From Pedobacter psychrotolerans (GTDB taxonomy: Bacteria; Bacteroidota; Bacteroidia; Sphingobacteriales; Sphingobacteriaceae): a DNA stretch of 64,000 nucleotides. Made by a program: the position numbers and the translations under genes. Positions within the stretch are counted from its first letter, which is position 1. The number at the start of each line of letters is the position of its first letter. Below the pieces are notes generated by a model. That model was given only the letters and a program-made list of their open reading frames with translations, ran no database searches and was not told the DNA's origin. Shown piece by piece: positions 54,827 through 62,990 of the stretch. The stretch is from the NCBI RefSeq assembly GCF_004340665.1, contig NZ_SLWO01000010.1, positions 1 to 64,000 on the forward strand. The letters are read 5' to 3'.

Positions 54827-56128
54827 CTAATACAACACCCTAAACTTGATAGTATGTTCAATCTTTTTCAAAGATTTAAACAGTTGCTTATCATATTGTG
54901 CATTGATATCTGTAATGGCATAACCGATTTCCGGGTTTGTCATTAAAAACTGCCCTACAATATTAATATCATGTTTAGCAAAAACGGTATTAATCTGAGC
55001 CATAATGCCTGGCACATTTTTATGAATGTGGATTAAACGATGAGATTTATCAATTTTTGGTAACTGCAAATTCGGGAAATTGCTACTTAAATAAGTTGCC
55101 CCGGTATTCATAAAATCAGCTACACGCTTAGGGATAAAATCTATATTTCGTGGATTATTTTTAGGATCGTCAAATACTACAATACCTTGTCTGGTACAAA
55201 CATCAAAATCTAACTTGTTCTTCGCATTACCTAAATAACCAATGGTTTTAAGTTTAACGGCATCTTTCAGTTGCTCTTTTGTTAATTTCTCGCCATTAGC
55301 GAGTATAACAATCCCCACATCTTTTACATACTTTTCTTCGAAAGATGTTTTCTGCCGAATAGAAAGTCCATCGTTTTTGAGAATGGCTATTGTTGCCGGG
55401 TCAACATCACCAATAACCAGACAAAGAATCCTGTTTTTAGGATATGAAATTGCCCGGGGTAAATCGTTAACATATAAAAACTCATCAAAACTTGGTGTTA
55501 CATGATCAGCCTTGGCAACAATACTTTCACGGGCAATATTTTCAGTGAAAGCAAAAAACTTATTAATCAATCCACTTTCACGCAACTGAAAATCTGAATA
55601 GCCATCACCAATTCCGAATAACATCCCTTCCAGCTTTAAATGCTGAAGCAGCTTCACTTTACCACCTTCTTCACTTAACGGATTGGCATGATCGTAATCA
55701 ATAATTTTTCCATCACCTGTAGTTACAAAGGTATTGGCGTAGATATTTTCCTTTTTAATATGGTACTGACTTACAACCGGCGTAATAAATTCTTTAAAAC
55801 CACCTGAAACAATCAGCACATCATCAGCATGCTTTTTAAAAAACTCAGCATTACGAGAAAAAGAAGTAGACACCTTTTTCTTAAGGTGCTTAATCAATAA
55901 TTTGAGATGCTCTTCATTGGCTTCCAAAAGTTTCACCCTTTGCGCCAGACTTTCAGAAAATGATAATTTGCCTTCCATGGCAAAATTAGTGTAATCCTCT
56001 ATTTTTTGAAAAATGATCTCTTTATCAGGGTGGTTTTTTAGAGAGATTCTGGCAAGTTCATCTAAAGCTTCTACCTGAGTAAAAGTGCTGTCAAAATCGA
56101 TAATGTAATACGCTTTTTGTTTAGGCAT
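54827..56128 (-). CDS. Phosphoserine phosphatase-like HAD enzyme fused to a SerA remnant with ACT domain
   Basis: A 433-residue fusion. Residues 1-215 are a SerB-type HAD-IB phosphatase: D11-F-D13-S-T, SGGFKEF, the Lys motif in GGKVKLLQ and GDGYSDFQL. Residues about 228-350 resemble the substrate-binding half of D-3-phosphoglycerate dehydrogenase (DVDPATIAILKN, LKTIGYLGNAKNKLDFDVCTRQGIVVFDDPKNN), but the central Rossmann NAD domain is missing: the chain goes straight to RVADFMNTGATYL. Residues about 360-433 match the SerA ACT domain (RLIHIHKNVPGIMAQINTVF, closing TIKFRVLY). It probably makes serine and may be serine-regulated; that is inference. Its ATG overlaps the stop of the NAD epimerase gene (TAATG). 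Confidence 0.87.
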   Translation of the reverse strand: MPKQKAYYIIDFDSTFTQVEALDELARISLKNHPDKEIIFQKIEDYTNFAMEGKLSFSESLAQRVKLLEANEEHLKLLIKHLKKKVSTSFSRNAEFFKKHADDVLIVSGGFKEFITPVVSQYHIKKENIYANTFVTTGDGKIIDYDHANPLSEEGGKVKLLQHLKLEGMLFGIGDGYSDFQLRESGLINKFFAFTENIARESIVAKADHVTPSFDEFLYVNDLPRAISYPKNRILCLVIGDVDPATIAILKNDGLSIRQKTSFEEKYVKDVGIVILANGEKLTKEQLKDAVKLKTIGYLGNAKNKLDFDVCTRQGIVVFDDPKNNPRNIDFIPKRVADFMNTGATYLSSNFPNLQLPKIDKSHRLIHIHKNVPGIMAQINTVFAKHDINIVGQFLMTNPEIGYAITDINAQYDKQLFKSLKKIEHTIKFRVLY

Positions 56129-57090
56129 TATTTTAAATATTGAGTAATTTCTGTGATGATTTGGTTAACAGGTTTAAAATGTATTCCCGTTTGCTCAATC
56201 ACTTTAGTATTATCATAGTAACTTAATGTTACGCTGCTTGTTGCGGTATCTTTTGTTATGGATGGTTCTTTCCTGGTAAATACTGACACCAGTTTGAGTG
56301 CTCGCCAGGCCAGACCGAGCATCCAGGGCTTGGCTTCTCTGGTAGGCGCATTTACTGCAAAACCTTGTGCTATTTGTGTAAATAAATCTTGATAATGCAT
56401 ATTGCCTGAAGAGATAATAAACCTTTCGCCAGTTACTTCAGCTGCCATTAATAAGATCATGGATTGTGCAACATCTTCTACATCAACAAAACCCGATGCC
56501 CCATTGGTATAAAAAGGTAAGCCTTCCTTCACCAATTTAAAAATAGCGCCACTCCCTTCGAAACCCGCACTCTTACCCATAATTATTGATGGATTCACGA
56601 TTACGCCATTAAGACCCTCGTTAATGCCTCTCCAAACTTCCATTTCACCTTCATATTTAGAAAGGCCATAAGCATGAGCTTTTGAATCATACTCCCAAAA
56701 ATCTCTTTCAGAAATCTGCTTCCCTTTTTTTGCAATCCCTAATGCAGCAATAGAACTTACGTGTAACAGCCGGCAATTATTTTCGATACAAAGGTTTACA
56801 ATATTCGAAGTACCATCAATATTCACATGAAAGAGTTGCTTTTTATGTTTAGAGTTAAGGGACACAAATGCAGCACAGTGGTAAACCTGGGTAACACCAG
56901 AGAAGGCTTCTTCTAACGTAGATGGCTCATTAATATCAGCCATAAACCATTCAATCAGCGCATTATCTTTAATCAAATCTGGTATTTTAGATTTTTCTCT
57001 TCTCAAAGCACGAACAGTTAAACCTTGATCAGTTAACTGCTTAATTAATTCAGCGCCTAAAAATCCTGTTCCTCCGGTTACCAGTATCAT
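56128..57090 (-). CDS. NAD-dependent epimerase/dehydratase (extended SDR)
   Basis: A 320-residue protein with the Rossmann motif GGTGFLG (residues 6-12), VYHCAAFVS, HVSSIAALG, the catalytic Tyr-Lys in YGLSKYEGEME, and NPSIIMG. It resembles dihydroflavonol-4-reductase/3-beta-HSD-like SDRs; the substrate is unknown. It is coupled to the phosphatase fusion by a 1-nt stop-start overlap, so the two are co-translated. Confidence 0.88.
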   Translation of the reverse strand: MILVTGGTGFLGAELIKQLTDQGLTVRALRREKSKIPDLIKDNALIEWFMADINEPSTLEEAFSGVTQVYHCAAFVSLNSKHKKQLFHVNIDGTSNIVNLCIENNCRLLHVSSIAALGIAKKGKQISERDFWEYDSKAHAYGLSKYEGEMEVWRGINEGLNGVIVNPSIIMGKSAGFEGSGAIFKLVKEGLPFYTNGASGFVDVEDVAQSMILLMAAEVTGERFIISSGNMHYQDLFTQIAQGFAVNAPTREAKPWMLGLAWRALKLVSVFTRKEPSITKDTATSSVTLSYYDNTKVIEQTGIHFKPVNQIITEITQYLK

Positions 57091-57161
57091 TTTATTTTTT
57101 TCGAGCTATGTGTGGAAATACGCATTCAAAAATAGATATTTGAGGCGAGAGTTTTAAATAT

Positions 57162-58343
57162 ATGTCGTTAACGGATTTCTTTTCCCCGGTAAACCCTGAT
57201 AGTTTCACCCCCAAACAAGGTTTTTTTACCAGTCAGCTGGGATTAAAAGCACACATTTACACCTCTACCTTTCCTGATTTTGATGAACATACCTATGATT
57301 TAGCCATCATTGGGGTGCTTGATGGAAGAGGAGCTGTAAATAATGAGGGTTGCGCACTGGCGCCTGATTATTTTAGAGAGAAGTTCTACAAATTAAATGA
57401 GGGTGCCTTTACCAGCAAGATTGTAGATTTGGGTAACATCAAACATGGTGCAACCATTGCTGATACTTATATTGCCATTAAAATGGTGGTTTCCGATCTT
57501 ATTAAAAAGGACATTATCCCAATTATTATCGGCGGCGGACAAGATTTAACGTATGCACAATATTTAGGTTATGAAGACCTGGAGCAAAAGGTTGACCTGG
57601 TGGTGATTGATAATCAATTTGATATTGGTGATGATGAAAGTGATGGACTGGAAACCCGTTCTGATTGTTATCTCAATAAGATTTTCTTACATCAGCCTAA
57701 TTTTTTATTTAACTACAGTAATGTTGGCTATCAAACCTATTTTGTAAACCAGGAAAGCTTAAGTGTAATGGATAAATTATATTTTGATGTACATCGTTTA
57801 GGCGAATTTGCACAGGATATTAGTTTAACGGAGCCGATCATACGCAATGCGAATATGATCAGTTTCGATTTAGGTTCGATTCGTTCTGCCGATGCAGCAG
57901 CAAATGCGAATACCACTCCAAATGGTTTTGATGGGGAAGAAGCATGCAGGATTTCGAGATACGCCGGCATGAATGATAAGCTAACTTCAATTGGCTTTTA
58001 CGAGTTTAATCCGGCCTACGATAATAACGGACAAACAGCCTTTTTGCTGGCACAGATGGTTTGGTATTTTGTGGATGGGTTTTATGCCCGCAAAAAGGAT
58101 TTCCCGCTTACCCCAAAATCACAATTCATGATTTACAGAACCAGCCTGAAAGATGGTTCGGGAGAAATGATGTTTGTAAAAAGCAAAAAATCCGATCGCT
58201 GGTGGATGCAAGTGCCTTATCCATCAGGTCAATCTAAAAATGAACGCTACCACTTGGTGCCTTGCCGATATGACGATTACCAGACCGCGGTAAATGGTGA
58301 AATGCCGGATTTATGGTGGCGAACCTATCAAAAGCTATCATAA
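57162..58343 (+). CDS. Arginase-fold protein with degraded metal site
   Basis: A 393-residue protein of the ureohydrolase (arginase/agmatinase/formimidoylglutamase) fold. The three metal-ligand motifs are recognisable but changed. GGDH is GGGQD (Q127 for His). DAHxD is D150-N-Q152-F-D154 (Q for the second His). DxDxxDP is D236-L-G238...D244 (Gly for the second Asp). Three of six ligands are thus lost. A long C-terminal tail (about 300-393; WWMQVPYPSGQSKNERYHLVP) has no match in arginases. It is probably not a normal ureohydrolase, and automatic labels as formimidoylglutamase should be doubted. It is divergent from the epimerase gene. Confidence 0.82.
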   Translation: MSLTDFFSPVNPDSFTPKQGFFTSQLGLKAHIYTSTFPDFDEHTYDLAIIGVLDGRGAVNNEGCALAPDYFREKFYKLNEGAFTSKIVDLGNIKHGATIADTYIAIKMVVSDLIKKDIIPIIIGGGQDLTYAQYLGYEDLEQKVDLVVIDNQFDIGDDESDGLETRSDCYLNKIFLHQPNFLFNYSNVGYQTYFVNQESLSVMDKLYFDVHRLGEFAQDISLTEPIIRNANMISFDLGSIRSADAAANANTTPNGFDGEEACRISRYAGMNDKLTSIGFYEFNPAYDNNGQTAFLLAQMVWYFVDGFYARKKDFPLTPKSQFMIYRTSLKDGSGEMMFVKSKKSDRWWMQVPYPSGQSKNERYHLVPCRYDDYQTAVNGEMPDLWWRTYQKLS

Positions 58344-58378
58344 TTTTAACCGCCTATTTTCGTTAAATACAATATAAC

Positions 58379-58386
58379 TATCTTTG
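58379..58386 (+). promoter_or_regulatory. -7 promoter box of the TlpA/ResA-like gene
   Basis: TATCTTTG matches TAnnTTTG and lies 23 bp before the ATG at 58410. A -33-like tttcg sits about 17-20 bp upstream. Confidence 0.6.
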
Positions 58387-58409
58387 AATCAGTTAAACCA
58401 AACCAACCT

Positions 58410-59555
58410 ATGAAAAAAATATTCTTATCTGCATTGGCAATATTGCCGCTTGCAGCACTTGCACAAAAACCATTTACGCTGAATGGCGATGTAAAAGGCC
58501 TGAAAACCGGAGATAAAATTTATCTAATTTACCAGGGCGATGGAAAAAACGTTACTGATTCTACCACTGTAACGAATGGTGCTTTCGCATTTAAAGGCAC
58601 AGTTACCAATCCGGCACAAGGAAGCTTATATCTGAATAAAAACCCATTTGTTAATCGCCCGGCACAAGGTGAAAAATTAGATGGTTTATCGATCTATGTA
58701 GAACCAGGAACCATCAAGTTAGCGGCAGCAGATTCTTTAAAAAACGCAACGATTAGCGGTTCTCCAGTTAATGATGATGCAAAGAAATTAAAAGCACTTA
58801 CTAAGCCTGTTAATGACCAGCTGATGGCAATTAATACAGAATACAATGGCTACACTGCTGAGCAAAAACAAGATAAAGTGAAAATGGAGGCTTTAAGTGC
58901 CCGTTATGAAAAAGCTGCCCAAGGCTTAACCCCACTTTTGTTGCAGTTTGCGAATGCAAATCCTAAATCATATATCAGTTTAAGTGCCATTGGACAATTG
59001 GCTAGCGATCCTGATCAGGCCGCTGCAGCAGAGAAAGCATTTTATGCTTTATCACCAGAGTTAAAATCAAGCCCTAGCGGGAACAAACTTACCCAATTAT
59101 TTGAGGCTGGAAGAAAAACTGCTGTTGGCGCAATGGCTATGGATTTTACGCAAACAGATACCGCTGGCAAACCTGTGAAATTATCTAGTTTTAAAGGCAA
59201 ATATGTACTGGTTGATTTCTGGGCATCATGGTGTGGACCTTGTCGTCAGGAAAACCCAAATGTAGTAGCTGCCTATAACAAATTCAAGGATAAAGGTTTT
59301 ACCGTTTTAGGTGTTTCTTTAGATCGTCCGGGTAAAAAAGATGCCTGGTTAAAAGCAATCGCTGATGATAAATTAGCATGGACACAAGTATCAGATTTGA
59401 AATTCTGGGACAATGAAGTCGCTAAAATGTATGGTATTCAATCTATTCCGGCAAACTTCCTGATTGATCCGTCTGGTAAAATTATTGCTAAAGGATTAAG
59501 AGAACAGGCTTTACAAGATAAGCTTCAGGAATTATTGGGAAGCAAATCTAAATAA
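58410..59555 (+). CDS. Periplasmic TlpA/ResA-type thiol-disulfide oxidoreductase with DUF4369 domain
   Basis: A 381-residue protein with a signal peptide (residues 1-18, ending ALAQ). A DUF4369 beta domain (about 22-120; FTLNGDVKGLKTGDKIYLIYQ) is followed by a helical linker (130-235) and an AhpC/TSA-Redoxin domain (about 245-381) with the active site W-C275-G-P-C278 and the cis-Pro loop SIPANFLIDPSG. Such proteins reduce disulfides in the envelope, often for cytochrome maturation. It is a single-gene unit with its own promoter and terminator. Confidence 0.93.
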   Translation: MKKIFLSALAILPLAALAQKPFTLNGDVKGLKTGDKIYLIYQGDGKNVTDSTTVTNGAFAFKGTVTNPAQGSLYLNKNPFVNRPAQGEKLDGLSIYVEPGTIKLAAADSLKNATISGSPVNDDAKKLKALTKPVNDQLMAINTEYNGYTAEQKQDKVKMEALSARYEKAAQGLTPLLLQFANANPKSYISLSAIGQLASDPDQAAAAEKAFYALSPELKSSPSGNKLTQLFEAGRKTAVGAMAMDFTQTDTAGKPVKLSSFKGKYVLVDFWASWCGPCRQENPNVVAAYNKFKDKGFTVLGVSLDRPGKKDAWLKAIADDKLAWTQVSDLKFWDNEVAKMYGIQSIPANFLIDPSGKIIAKGLREQALQDKLQELLGSKSK

Positions 59556-59574
59556 GCGTTTATCCCCTAAAAAT

Positions 59575-59627
59575 AAAGCCGCCGATTCGCAGATTATTAT
59601 CTGTAAATCGGCGGCCTTTCTATTTTT
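59575..59627. terminator. Bidirectional terminator between the thioredoxin gene and purD
   Basis: A perfect 10-bp stem gccgccgatt (59578-59587) / aatcggcggc (59606-59615) with an inner cagat/atctg arm. T-rich tails follow on both strands. Its layout resembles the terminator at 20641-20687. Confidence 0.92.
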
Positions 59628-59632
59628 ACGAA

Positions 59633-60904
59633 TTATATTAAATCAAACCCGATATCTTCTCTGAAATATTTCCCGTCAAAGTAAATTCTGCCGGCATCAG
59701 CGGTTGCTGATTGTAAGGCAGTAAACAAATCTTTCTGTAAACTGGTGATGGCAATTACCCTGCCGCCATTGGTTTTTACTACATCATTATCTAAAAGTGT
59801 ACCGGCATGGAAAGCAGTAGAATGACGTAAGTTTTCAATTCCACTGATGGCTTTTCCTTTCAAATATTCTCCGGGATAACCTCCGGCTACGATCATCACC
59901 GTGGCAGCAGTTTGCTCAGAAATAACCAGGTTAACCTGATTCAACTGCTTATTGGCTGTTGCAAGGAACAATTCTACTAAATCATTTTCAATACGCGGAA
60001 TTACACTTTCTGTTTCCGGGTCACCCATGCGGGCATTGTATTCAATTACAAATGGATCATCACCTACTTTAATTAATCCGAAGAAAATGAAGCCTGTATA
60101 ATCGATATTATCTTTTCTTAACCCTTCAACTGTAGGTCTGATAATGCGTTCTTCTACTTTTTGCAGGAAATCAGGTGTAGCAAATGGAACTGGAGAAACC
60201 GAACCCATACCACCTGTATTTAAGCCAGTATCGCCAAGGCCAATTCTTTTATAATCTTTTGCGGATGGAAGTGTAATGTAATTTTCTCCATCACTTAAAA
60301 TGAATACAGAAAGTTCAATGCCACTTAAAAATTCTTCAATTACAACTGTTGCTCCGGCTGCACCAAATTTACCACCAAGCATTAATTTTAGTTCTTCCTG
60401 TGCTTCAACAGTTTCTGTACAGATTAGAACACCTTTACCTGCAGCTAAACCATCGGCCTTTAAAACCACTGGCAAGGCATGGGTTTCCAGATAGGCTAAA
60501 CCTTGCTCTAAAGTATCAGGGGTAAAGGACTTTGATGCCGCGGTTGGAATACCATGGCGATCCATAAATTGTTTAGAAAAATCTTTACTTCCCTCTAAAA
60601 TTGCACCTTCTTTTTTAGGTCCGATTACCGGAATATGAGCAATGGTTTGATCAGCAAGAAAAAAATCATGAATACCATTTACCAAAGGTTCTTCCGGGCC
60701 AACTACAACCAGTTCGATATTTTCTGCTAAAACAATCTTTTTTATGGAATCGAAATCGTTTACGTTGATGTTAATGTTGGTACCGTAAATTCCTGTCCCG
60801 CCGTTTCCTGGTGCAATAATTAATTTATCGCAGTGCGAAGACTGGCTCATTTTCCAGGCAAATGCACTTTCTCTGCCGCCCGAACCTAAAAGTAAGATAT
60901 TCAT
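59633..60904 (-). CDS. purD: Phosphoribosylamine-glycine ligase
   Basis: A 423-residue ATP-grasp enzyme of purine synthesis (PRA + glycine to GAR). Motifs: MNILLLGSGGRESAFAW, GPEEPLVNGI, KDFSKQFMDRHGIPTA, the ATP-grasp lysine segment VLKADGLAAGKGVLI, EEFLSGIELSVF, SAKDYKRIGLGDTGLNTGGMGSVSP and YNARMGDPETES. Length is typical (about 425). It is monocistronic with a promoter box directly before its ATG. Confidence 0.97.
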   Translation of the reverse strand: MNILLLGSGGRESAFAWKMSQSSHCDKLIIAPGNGGTGIYGTNININVNDFDSIKKIVLAENIELVVVGPEEPLVNGIHDFFLADQTIAHIPVIGPKKEGAILEGSKDFSKQFMDRHGIPTAASKSFTPDTLEQGLAYLETHALPVVLKADGLAAGKGVLICTETVEAQEELKLMLGGKFGAAGATVVIEEFLSGIELSVFILSDGENYITLPSAKDYKRIGLGDTGLNTGGMGSVSPVPFATPDFLQKVEERIIRPTVEGLRKDNIDYTGFIFFGLIKVGDDPFVIEYNARMGDPETESVIPRIENDLVELFLATANKQLNQVNLVISEQTAATVMIVAGGYPGEYLKGKAISGIENLRHSTAFHAGTLLDNDVVKTNGGRVIAITSLQKDLFTALQSATADAGRIYFDGKYFREDIGFDLI

Positions 60905-60909
60905 ATGGG

Positions 60910-60917
60910 CAAAGATA
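60910..60917 (-). promoter_or_regulatory. -7 promoter box of purD
   Basis: TATCTTTG on the minus strand ends 5 nt before the ATG (60904), so transcription should begin at or next to the start codon (leaderless or nearly so). Confidence 0.6.
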
Positions 60918-61051
60918 ATATTTTAGTGGTAAGATGTAAGTATCGGTATATGAGTATAAAATATTAAGATTTAAGCATCAAGTATCATGATGCAAGTATT
61001 AGACGATTTTGCCGAAATCAATATCAACACTATATAATAAAACTTTTAATT

Positions 61052-61117
61052 GTAGCTTTTCGCTTTAGTCTTTCAGCTTTGGTCTTTAAGCTTTCTGCTT
61101 AAGTCTTTTAGCTTTAA
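61052..61117 (-). repeat. Purine-rich AAAGC repeat, family E copy 3
   Basis: Read on the minus strand, a run of aaagc/gaaag units begins 3 bp after the SDR stop. 61055-61080 matches 50650-50675 exactly (26 nt) in inverted orientation. All three copies in the window lie just 3' of a gene in the coding sense. Confidence 0.85.
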
Positions 61118-61119
61118 CA

Positions 61120-62001
61120 CTAACTTCCTTTTGCGCTTCTTGTCATTTGCTCCAGCATATCCCACATTTCATTTGGAATTGCTTCTAAGCCATTCATTTG
61201 TCCGGCACCCTGTAACCACTCTCCCCCATCAATTGTAATTACCTCACCATTAATGTATCCTGAAAAATCGCTGACCAGAAATGCAGCAAGATTGGCTAAC
61301 TCCTGATGTTCTCCTACCCTTTTAAGCGGCACACGATTTTTAAAATCGAATTTTTTAGCTAAATCGCCTGGCAACAATCTTTCCCATGCTCCCTTCGTAG
61401 GAAATGGCCCTGGTGCGATGGCATTAGTTCTTATACCGTACTTCCCCCATTCTACCGCCAATGATCTGGTTAAAGCCAAAACACCACCTTTTGCACAGGC
61501 AGATGGAACAACATATGCAGAACCTGTAAAAGCATAAGTGGTTATAATATTTAAAACCGTAGCAGATTGATTTTCCTTAATCCAATGTTTACCAAAAGCC
61601 AAAGTGCAATTTACGGTTCCTTTTAAAACAATATCAATAATTGATGAGAAAGCATTAGCGGATAAACGTTCAGTAGGTGATATAAAATTCCCTGCAGCAT
61701 TATTTAATAACACATCAACAGATCCAAATCGCTCTAGGGTTTTCGCAAGCACATGATCTACTTGTTCTGCATCGCGAACATCGCAGGCAACAGCCAAAAC
61801 CTTTCCACCAGTTTTTTCTTCCATCTCATCGGCAGTTTTCTGCAAAACTTCCTGTTTCCGACTGGTGATGACTAAGTTAGCACCAAGTTTAAGAAAATAA
61901 ATACCCATTGCCTTGCCCAATCCTGTTCCACCACCAGTAATAACAATGGTTTTTCCTTTTAAAGCATCTTCTCTAAGCATTGGTGAGTTATAGTTGAACA
62001 T
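61120..62001 (-). CDS. SDR oxidoreductase, 2,4-dienoyl-CoA reductase-like
   Basis: A 293-residue classical-length SDR. Cofactor motif GGGTGLGKAM (residues 22-31) after KTIVITG, NNAAGNFISPTE, and a catalytic region SACAKGGVLALTRSLAVEWGKYGIRTNAIAPGPF. The usual YxxxK tyrosine is replaced (S-x-x-A-K), as in mammalian mitochondrial 2,4-dienoyl-CoA reductase, which supports that assignment. It would reduce dienoyl-CoA during oxidation of unsaturated fatty acids with NADPH. An enoyl-CoA isomerase-like gene lies 147 bp upstream on the same strand. Confidence 0.85.
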   Translation of the reverse strand: MFNYNSPMLREDALKGKTIVITGGGTGLGKAMGIYFLKLGANLVITSRKQEVLQKTADEMEEKTGGKVLAVACDVRDAEQVDHVLAKTLERFGSVDVLLNNAAGNFISPTERLSANAFSSIIDIVLKGTVNCTLAFGKHWIKENQSATVLNIITTYAFTGSAYVVPSACAKGGVLALTRSLAVEWGKYGIRTNAIAPGPFPTKGAWERLLPGDLAKKFDFKNRVPLKRVGEHQELANLAAFLVSDFSGYINGEVITIDGGEWLQGAGQMNGLEAIPNEMWDMLEQMTRSAKGS

Positions 62002-62148
62002 ATGAGGTAAGGTATTTAGGTGAATAGTTGGTTAGTTGTTTTTTGGATTGTTAGATTGTTTAATTGCTAAATTGTTAGCACAGGGTAACTGACTAGGTTT
62101 GGAAATTGATAAATTGTTTGAATTGAATAATCGACTCTAAATCCCATC

Positions 62149-62910
62149 CTATTTCCGCTGCAAATTGGCCAGAATGGTTTCTAAAATATGTCTGGTATTG
62201 GGTGACCACCATTGCGCCAGCATTTTTTCTAGCGTGGCAGATTGATCTGCTGTCATGGCGGCAATTAATTCTTCACGAATATTGAGTTTACTCTGCGACC
62301 AGGTATTGCTTTCCTGCTCCATAAACTTTTTAATCTTTCGTTCTGCTGCCGTAAGTAAGCTTTCATTTTTAACCAACTCATCAACCAAACCAACCTTTAA
62401 AGCTTCTTCAGGGCTAAATAGTTTTCCGGTTAATAAACTGCGGGTGGCTTCTCCTTTTCCAATCCAAAAGGAATAAAGCTGAAAAATGCTATTTGGGACG
62501 ATAATACCTACAGGCACTTCATTCAGTCCGATGATGTATTGACCTTCGGCCATTACTCTTGCATCACAAGCTAATGCGATTACACATCCTCCTGCCGGAC
62601 TATGGCCGCTGATAGCCGCAACCATTGGCTTTTTAAAGGAAACCAGATTTGCCGTAAAATTAAAAAAGAGTTGAAAAAAGGATTTTGCTTCTGCTTCGTT
62701 GTAACCATAAAGTTCTACCAAATCTAAGCCTGCCGAAAAAAACGGAGCTTTTCCGGTTAATATCACACCACCAATATTGTCATCAGCGGCTATATTCTTA
62801 AGCATATCATCCAGTTCGGTAATCAGCTCCCTTCCCAGAGCATTTGATTTCCCTTTGTCGAGTGTAATGGTTGCCAGGCGATCTTTAACACTTACTTTAA
62901 TTGTATTCAT
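62149..62910 (-). CDS. Enoyl-CoA hydratase/isomerase family protein
   Basis: A 253-residue crotonase-fold protein. Oxyanion-hole segments are FFSAGLDLVELYGY and GHSPAGGCVIALACD; NEVPVGIIVP holds the catalytic glutamate position of isomerases. It resembles mitochondrial Delta3,Delta2-enoyl-CoA isomerase (ECI1) more than hydratases, which have an extra glutamate in the first segment. With the dienoyl-CoA-reductase-like neighbour it would feed unsaturated acyl-CoA into beta-oxidation; this is inferred from family and position. Confidence 0.88.
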   Translation of the reverse strand: MNTIKVSVKDRLATITLDKGKSNALGRELITELDDMLKNIAADDNIGGVILTGKAPFFSAGLDLVELYGYNEAEAKSFFQLFFNFTANLVSFKKPMVAAISGHSPAGGCVIALACDARVMAEGQYIIGLNEVPVGIIVPNSIFQLYSFWIGKGEATRSLLTGKLFSPEEALKVGLVDELVKNESLLTAAERKIKKFMEQESNTWSQSKLNIREELIAAMTADQSATLEKMLAQWWSPNTRHILETILANLQRK

Positions 62911-62971
62911 GGTAATCGTATGAGATTTGAGTATAAAGCATGAACTAAATAAGTTATGCTTGCATAATAAT

Positions 62972-62979
62972 CAAATTTA
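62972..62979 (-). promoter_or_regulatory. Putative -7 box, enoyl-CoA isomerase gene
   Basis: TAAATTTG on the minus strand matches TAnnTTTG, about 61 bp upstream of the ATG at 62910. Confidence 0.4.
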
Positions 62980-62990
62980 TCTATTTTTCT

